DNA from: Nocardioides insulae DSM 17944
GTDB taxonomy: Bacteria > Actinomycetota > Actinomycetes > Propionibacteriales > Nocardioidaceae
DNA: 64,000 bases
Direction: 5' to 3'
Assembly: GCF_000422825.1 (NCBI RefSeq)
Contig: NZ_AUGU01000013.1
Coordinates: 1-64,000, forward strand
Shown: positions 59,430 through 64,000 of the stretch, piece by piece
Position numbering within the stretch: the first letter of the stretch is position 1
Layout of the letters: every line of letters starts with the position of its first letter
Notes under the pieces: generated by a model
Database searches by the model: none
What the model saw: the letters and a program-made list of their open reading frames with translations, nothing else
Told to the model about the DNA's origin: nothing
Translations under genes and position numbers: made by a program

Positions 59430-61496
59430 TCAGAGCGACGGAGGATCGACCTGGACCCGGATCGGGTCGAGCTTGCGCGCGGATCGGAGACGCTGGAGCT
59501 CCAGCAGCGCGGCCGAGAGCGCCGCACCGTCGGCGTGGGGCACACGGACGACGGCGCGCGCCTCCTCCGGTGACCGCCCGGTCGGGACCGGGCCCAGCAC
59601 CTCGGCGTGATCGGGAACGGCGAGCAGGGTGAGCGCGTCATCCAGTGCCCCCGGCTCACCGGTCAGGGTCGCCAGCCGCGAGGCGGGCGGCAGGTGCGCC
59701 TCCCGGCGCTCGGCCGCCTCGCGCCGGGCGAACCCGGGCTGATCCCAGCGCACCAGCGCCTGCAGTGCCGGCTCGGCCGGATCCCCGACCGCGATCGCCT
59801 GGCCGCCCGAGCGCACCAGCCCGACCGCGTTGCTCCAGCGGCGCACCGCCTCCTCCGCGGTGCGGAGGTCGGGTCGGGAGAGCAGCAGCCAGCAGTCGAG
59901 CATCACGACCGCGGCGTACCCACCCTCGGCCACCGGTTCGGCACCCGGCGTGGCGACCACGATGCCCGGACCTCCGGGCACCGTGGCGAGCACCCGCTCG
60001 CCGGCCGAGCTCGACACCCGGACCCCCGGGAAGGCCCGGCCCAGCTCCTCGGCGGTGCGGCTCTCTCCGACCACGGGCGCGCGCAGCCCGCGCCCGCCGC
60101 ACTCGGGGCAGCTCCACGGATCGGCGGTGGCTCCGCACCAGCCGCAGGCAGGGGGCGTGCTCGGCCCGGTGAGTCGGAGCGGACCGCGGCAGGCCGCGCA
60201 CCGGGCCGGCTCCCGGCAGCGGTCGCAGGACAGAGCGGCGGCATACCCCCGCCGCGGGGTCTGGACCAGCACCGGGCCGTCGCTCAGCGCGTCGCGGATC
60301 AGCCGGTGCACCTCGCCCGGGACCCGGGAGACACGGGTGAGGGGGTCACGCTCGAGGTCGTGGTCGCTGGCGCCGGCCACCCCCACCCGCACCCCGGAGC
60401 GGGCCACCTCGCGGGTCGGTCGGAGCTCGTGCGCCCAGCCCGAACCCACCAGCTGGTCGGCCTCGACCGAGCGGGCGAAACCGCCCAGGAGCATCGCGCT
60501 CCCCTCCAGCTCGGCGCGCATCACCAGCGTGTCGCGGGCATGGGGGTACGGCGCGCGCGGCTCGGCGAGCAGGTCGTCGCCGTCGTCCCACACCACGATC
60601 AGGCCCAGATCGCGCACCGGGGCGAACGCCGCCGCCCGCGGACCGACCACCACCCGGCGCGCACCCCGCGCCAGGCTGAGGAAGTCGCGGTAGCGGGCCG
60701 CGGGGCCCGAATCGGCGCGCAGCGTCACATGCTGGTCCTCCCCCAGCACGGCGGTGAGCGCTGCATCCACCCGCGCGACGTCCCGACCGTCGGGCACGCA
60801 CACCAGCGCCCCCCGGCCGGCGGCCCGCGCGGTGCCGACCGCGTGCGCGATCAGCAGCGGCCAATCGGTGCCGGCGGCGGCCTGCCAGACGCCGCGCGGG
60901 GACCCGCCCCTGCCGACGTGGGCGAGGAACGCCTCGGCCGGCTCGTGCCCGGCCCAGGCCGCCCTGGCCGCCTTGGCCTGCGCCCTGGCTGGCTCGGCGT
61001 CGGCCGGCACCTCGGGGGCGGGGACCGAGGGCTGCTTCTCCGTGGCGGCGTGCCGCGGCGGCACCGCCAACCGGATGACATCCGGCCGCGACCCGGCGTA
61101 CCTGGCAGCGACCTCGGCGGCCAGCGCCGCCACCTGCGCGGTGAGCACCCGCTCCGCGCTGACCACCCGCCGCAACGGCTGCAGCCGGCCGGCGTGCTCG
61201 CTGATCGCCACGCGGTCGATGAGGAACCCGTCGACATCCTTGCCGGCGAAGCGCACCTTCACCCGGGCCCCGGGCACCGCCTGCTCGGCCATCGCGGCGG
61301 GGACGGAGTAGTCGAAGAGCCGGTCCAGATGCGGGAGGGACACGTCCACCAGCACCCGCGCCACCGGGTCGACCTCCGCGATGGCCTGCTCGGCGGCCCT
61401 GCGCGCCCGCGTGGCGGCGGCCTTGCGGCGGCCTTCGCGCACCCGGTCGCGGGCGAGCCCGGGCAACTCCAGGGCGGGCTCCTCCTCAGGCGTCAT
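59430..61496 (-). CDS. priA: PriA-family primosomal protein, helicase-degenerate
   Basis: 688 residues. The N-terminal DNA-binding domain (VLVDVSLPHLDRLFDYSVP, PGARVKVRFAGKDVDGFLIDR) and the eight-cysteine zinc module (CDRCREPARCAAC and CGWCGATADPWSCPECGGRG) are intact. A GxxGxGKT Walker A is not present where it should be, and the DEAH box is replaced by WDDGDD, so ATP-driven helicase activity is unlikely. This degeneration is common to actinobacterial PriA; the protein probably keeps a structural role at stalled forks. Confidence 0.88.
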   Translation of the reverse strand: MTPEEEPALELPGLARDRVREGRRKAAATRARRAAEQAIAEVDPVARVLVDVSLPHLDRLFDYSVPAAMAEQAVPGARVKVRFAGKDVDGFLIDRVAISEHAGRLQPLRRVVSAERVLTAQVAALAAEVAARYAGSRPDVIRLAVPPRHAATEKQPSVPAPEVPADAEPARAQAKAARAAWAGHEPAEAFLAHVGRGGSPRGVWQAAAGTDWPLLIAHAVGTARAAGRGALVCVPDGRDVARVDAALTAVLGEDQHVTLRADSGPAARYRDFLSLARGARRVVVGPRAAAFAPVRDLGLIVVWDDGDDLLAEPRAPYPHARDTLVMRAELEGSAMLLGGFARSVEADQLVGSGWAHELRPTREVARSGVRVGVAGASDHDLERDPLTRVSRVPGEVHRLIRDALSDGPVLVQTPRRGYAAALSCDRCREPARCAACRGPLRLTGPSTPPACGWCGATADPWSCPECGGRGLRAPVVGESRTAEELGRAFPGVRVSSSAGERVLATVPGGPGIVVATPGAEPVAEGGYAAVVMLDCWLLLSRPDLRTAEEAVRRWSNAVGLVRSGGQAIAVGDPAEPALQALVRWDQPGFARREAAERREAHLPPASRLATLTGEPGALDDALTLLAVPDHAEVLGPVPTGRSPEEARAVVRVPHADGAALSAALLELQRLRSARKLDPIRVQVDPPSL

Positions 61497-61515
61497 GCGG
61501 TGTTTCTACCAGTGA

Positions 61516-61610
61516 CCCCCGACGGTTCCCGTCGGGGGCGGGTCCCCCGAAATCGGATCGAGTCGGCGTACCAGGTACGCCGACTCGATCGGTTGCGTCG
61601 CTCAGCGACG
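61516..61610 (-). terminator. Tandem hairpins downstream of metK
   Basis: Three inverted repeats follow the metK stop. In order of transcription they are a short CGTCGCT-C-AGCGACG (near 61596-61610), a perfect 17-base-arm palindrome with a one-base centre (61556-61590), and CCCCCGACGG, TTC, CCGTCGGGGG (61516-61538). No T-run follows. They should end metK transcription and shield priA. Confidence 0.65.
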
Positions 61611-61621
61611 AGGCTGTGGGA

Positions 61622-62824
61622 TCAGACCCCGGCGGCCTTCTTCAGGGCCTCGGCGCGGTCGGTGCGCTCCCACGTGAACTCGGGCAGCTCGCGACCGAAG
61701 TGGCCGTAGGCCGCGGTCTTCGCGTAGATCGGCCGAAGCAGGTCGAGGTCGCGCACGATCGCGGCGGGGCGCAGGTCGAAGACCTCGAGCACCGCTGCCT
61801 GGATCTTCTCCACCGAAACGGTCTCGGTGCCGAAGGTCTCGATGAAGACCCCGACCGGGTGCGCCTTGCCGATCGCGTAGGCGACCTGGGCCTCGCAGCG
61901 CCGGGCCAGGCCGGCAGCCACGACGTTCTTGGCCACCCAACGCATCGCGTAGGCCGCGGAGCGGTCGACCTTCGACGGGTCCTTGCCGGAGAAGGCGCCA
62001 CCACCGTGACGGGCCATCCCACCGTAGGTGTCGACGATGATCTTGCGACCGGTCAGGCCGGCGTCACCCATCGGGCCGCCGATCACGAACCGACCGGTCG
62101 GGTTGATGTAGAGCTTGTAGTCGTCGGCCGGCACGCTGCTCTGGAACTGCTCCAGCACCGGGTCGATGACGTGCTTGCGGATGTCAGGCTGGAGGGTCTT
62201 CTCCAGGTCGATCTCGTCGGCGTGCTGGGTGGAGAGGACGACGGCGTCGATGCGCACTGGCCGGTTGGCCTCGTCGTACTCGATGGTGACCTGGGTCTTG
62301 CCGTCGGGGCGCAGGTAGGGAAGCGTGCCGTTCTTGCGCACCTCGGAGAGGCGCTCGGAGAGCGTCTGCGCGATCTTGATCGGCAGCGGGAAGAGCTCGG
62401 GGGTGTCGTCGCAGGCGTAGCCGAACATCAGGCCCTGGTCGCCGGCGCCCTGCTTGTCGAGGTCGTCGCCGGAGTGGTCCACCCGCTCCTCGAAGGCGTC
62501 GTCGACGCCCTGGGCGATGTCGGGCGACTGGGCACCGATCGCGACCTGCACGCCGCAGGTGCTGCCGTCGAAACCCTTCTCCGAGGAGTCGTAGCCGATC
62601 TCGCGGACCTTGTCGCGGACCAACTGGGCCACCGGGGCGTACGCCGTGGTGCTCACCTCACCGGCGACGACGACCAGGCCGGTGGTGAGCAGGGTCTCGA
62701 CCGCGACCCGGCTGTGCTTGTCGTGCTCGAGGAGGTAGTCCAGGACAGTGTCGCTGATCTGGTCGGCGATCTTGTCCGGGTGACCCTCGGTCACCGACTC
62801 GGAGGTGAAGAGGCGTCCGGCCAC
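61622..62824 (-). CDS. metK: S-adenosylmethionine synthase
   Basis: Makes SAM from methionine and ATP, 400 residues. Signatures are [32 protein letters not shown] (family motif 1) and [19 protein letters not shown] (family motif 2). The GTG at 62824 follows GGGAG by six bases. A TAGGCT -10 box at 62933-62938 would give a leader of about 105 bases. I see no SAM riboswitch consensus in that leader. Confidence 0.98.
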   Translation of the reverse strand: MAGRLFTSESVTEGHPDKIADQISDTVLDYLLEHDKHSRVAVETLLTTGLVVVAGEVSTTAYAPVAQLVRDKVREIGYDSSEKGFDGSTCGVQVAIGAQSPDIAQGVDDAFEERVDHSGDDLDKQGAGDQGLMFGYACDDTPELFPLPIKIAQTLSERLSEVRKNGTLPYLRPDGKTQVTIEYDEANRPVRIDAVVLSTQHADEIDLEKTLQPDIRKHVIDPVLEQFQSSVPADDYKLYINPTGRFVIGGPMGDAGLTGRKIIVDTYGGMARHGGGAFSGKDPSKVDRSAAYAMRWVAKNVVAAGLARRCEAQVAYAIGKAHPVGVFIETFGTETVSVEKIQAAVLEVFDLRPAAIVRDLDLLRPIYAKTAAYGHFGRELPEFTWERTDRAEALKKAAGV

Positions 62825-62932
62825 GGTGTGCTCCCGTTCTCAAGGTTGATCGGTGTGCGGGGCCCGCGAGTTACGCGGACACGATTCGTTCGGACCCGGG
62901 GCTCCTCTGATGAGGGACACCGGACATTGGCC

Positions 62933-62938
62933 AGCCTA
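62933..62938 (-). promoter_or_regulatory. Candidate metK -10 box
   Basis: TAGGCT on the minus strand, the same hexamer used before rpe and hisE, about 110 bases upstream of metK. No good -35 was found; the terminator palindrome of the upstream gene occupies that place. Confidence 0.35.
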
Positions 62939-62942
62939 ACTG

Positions 62943-62960
62943 CGGACGGTCGACCGTCCG
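62943..62960 (-). terminator. Palindromic terminator after coaBC
   Basis: CGGACGGTCGACCGTCCG is an 18-base perfect palindrome starting 22 bases after the coaBC stop. It has no T-run. It would separate coaBC from metK. Confidence 0.55.
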
Positions 62961-62981
62961 ACTGCTGACACGGCTATCTCA

Positions 62982-64000
62982 CTAGATGGTTGGCTCCGCA
63001 GAAGCGGACACCGTCATCCGGGCGGCCACCTCGTCCCAGATCCGGTGGGCCAGGCGCCCCTTGCTCCCGCTCGGCACCTCCACCGAGGCACCGTCCGCGG
63101 TGAGGATCACCGCTTCGTTGTCGGGGCTGCCGAACACCGCTCCGCCGCTCACGTCGTTGACGACGAGCAGGTCGCATCCCTTCCGCTCGAGCTTGGCCCG
63201 GCCGAGCTCGAGAACGGTGCCGGTGTGGTCCCCCGTCTCCGCGGCGAAGCCGACGATCACCGATCCGGGACGCACCCGTTCGGCGCTGATCTCGCGCAGA
63301 ATGTCGGGGTTCTGCCGCAACCGGAGCGGCGGGACCGAACCGTCGGCGGCCTTCTTGATCTTGGCCTCGCTGACCTCGCTGGGGGTGAAGTCGGCGGGGG
63401 CGGCCGCCATCACGATCGCGTCAGCCCCCGGCGCCGCGGCGAGCACCTGGGCGCGGAGCTCCGCGGTGGTCTCGACCGGGATCACCTTGACGCCGGCCGG
63501 GTCGGGCAGGGCGACGTTCGCCGCAACCAGCGTGACCCGCGCTCCGCGTGCCGCCGCCGCCCGGGCGAGGGCGTAGCCCTGCAGCCCCGAGGAGCGATTG
63601 CCGAGGAACCGCACCGGGTCGAGGTACTCGCGGGTGCCACCGGCACTGACGACCACGTCCCGGTCGAGCAGGTCCTGGGCGAGCGAGGCACCACTCGTGG
63701 AGCGGGCCAGCACCTCGGAGCAGAACTCGTAGATCTCCGCCGGGTCGGGCAGCCGACCCTTGCCGGTGTCCTTCCCGGTGAGCCGACCCTCAGCCGGCTC
63801 GACGACCAGGTTGCCGCGCGCCCGGAGAGTGGCGACGTTGGCCCGGGTGGCGGGGTGCTCCCACATCTCGGTGTGCATCGCCGGCGCGAAGACCACCGGG
63901 CAGCGCGCGGTGAGCAGGGTGTTGGTGAGCAGGTCGCCCGCCAGACCGTGCGCCGCCTGGGCGAGCAGGTCGGCGGTGGCGGGGGCCACCACGACCAGGT
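62982..64000 (-). CDS. coaBC: Bifunctional phosphopantothenoylcysteine decarboxylase / synthase (partial)
   Basis: Two coenzyme A steps in one protein; the N-terminus lies beyond the right edge. Visible are the end of the CoaC flavoprotein domain (VVAPATADLLAQAAHGLAGDLLT and PAMHTEMWEHPATRANVATL, with active-site His/Met) and the whole CoaB synthetase domain (SAGGTREYLDPVRFLGNRSSGLQG, AAAPADFTPSE, KIKK, KGCDLLVVNDVSGGAVFGSPDNE). About 338 residues are present out of a usual 400 or so. Confidence 0.96.
   Translation of the reverse strand, partial: LVVVAPATADLLAQAAHGLAGDLLTNTLLTARCPVVFAPAMHTEMWEHPATRANVATLRARGNLVVEPAEGRLTGKDTGKGRLPDPAEIYEFCSEVLARSTSGASLAQDLLDRDVVVSAGGTREYLDPVRFLGNRSSGLQGYALARAAAARGARVTLVAANVALPDPAGVKVIPVETTAELRAQVLAAAPGADAIVMAAAPADFTPSEVSEAKIKKAADGSVPPLRLRQNPDILREISAERVRPGSVIVGFAAETGDHTGTVLELGRAKLERKGCDLLVVNDVSGGAVFGSPDNEAVILTADGASVEVPSGSKGRLAHRIWDEVAARMTVSASAEPTI

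Noticed and set aside
62825..62941. SAM riboswitch in the metK leader (CTCATCAGAGG resembles the start of SAM-I)
   Set aside because: The conserved core segments of SAM-I, SAM-II and SAM-IV classes are absent; only a short chance match is seen.

Overview
The window is high-GC (about 70 percent), densely packed bacterial DNA. The 5' end of a 16S rRNA gene (minus strand, bases 1-90) reads like Nocardioidaceae, and the gene content agrees: a mycothiol-type DinB/MDMPI enzyme, AfsR/SARP regulators, an ATPase-degenerate PriA, an ECF42 sigma factor with a DGPF partner, and many genes whose -10 box lies 6-7 bases before the start codon. The likely source is an actinobacterium of the Propionibacteriales, probably Nocardioides or a near relative. 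This placement is by eye from sequence, not from a search.

Most of the window is a housekeeping backbone read on the minus strand. From right to left it runs: coaBC (partial), metK, priA, def-fmt-rsmB, rpe, an FMN riboswitch, ribD-ribE-ribBA-ribH, hisE-hisG, a PH-domain membrane protein, an SseB-type protein, infC-rpmI-rplT-spoU, pheS-pheT, the whole arginine operon argC-J-B-D-F-R-G-H, a 3-methyladenine glycosylase and the rRNA operon promoter with the start of 16S. From knowledge of other actinobacteria, this gene order is conserved.

Four accessory blocks interrupt it. (1) 10.1-18.5 kb, between pheT and argC: an MDMPI-type enzyme, a LOG phosphoribohydrolase, two back-to-back DrrAB-type ABC exporters and an AfsR-like regulator. 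(2) 22.5-30.6 kb, between pheS and spoU: a narGHJI-narK nitrate respiration operon with every junction overlapping. (3) 34.1-37.2 kb: a four-gene overlapping cassette with a membrane protein, a P-loop kinase-like protein, an ABC ATPase and a large polytopic membrane protein. (4) 43.6-56.3 kb, between rpe and rsmB: a GNAT acetyltransferase, a LuxR-family ATPase regulator, a tiny basic protein, an OafA-type acyltransferase, a stand-alone LigD-type polymerase, the ECF42/DGPF pair, a TPR regulator with a C-terminal SARP DNA-binding module, and a secreted RTX-repeat protein.

The most interesting signals are regulatory. The infC operon has a leader with its own promoter and a 39-codon upstream reading frame whose last codons form one arm of a U-tailed terminator hairpin. 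An alternative pairing with that frame's own ribosome-binding region is possible, and infC itself appears to start on ATC. Upstream of one ABC exporter and of the RTX gene are direct repeats spaced exactly 11 bases, the geometry SARP regulators recognise, each close to a gene for a SARP-domain protein. A pair of ARG boxes overlaps a leaderless argC start. Several terminators are long perfect inverted repeats, one of them built into the last codons of rsmB. No CRISPR array, insertion sequence, prophage or complete tRNA gene was seen.
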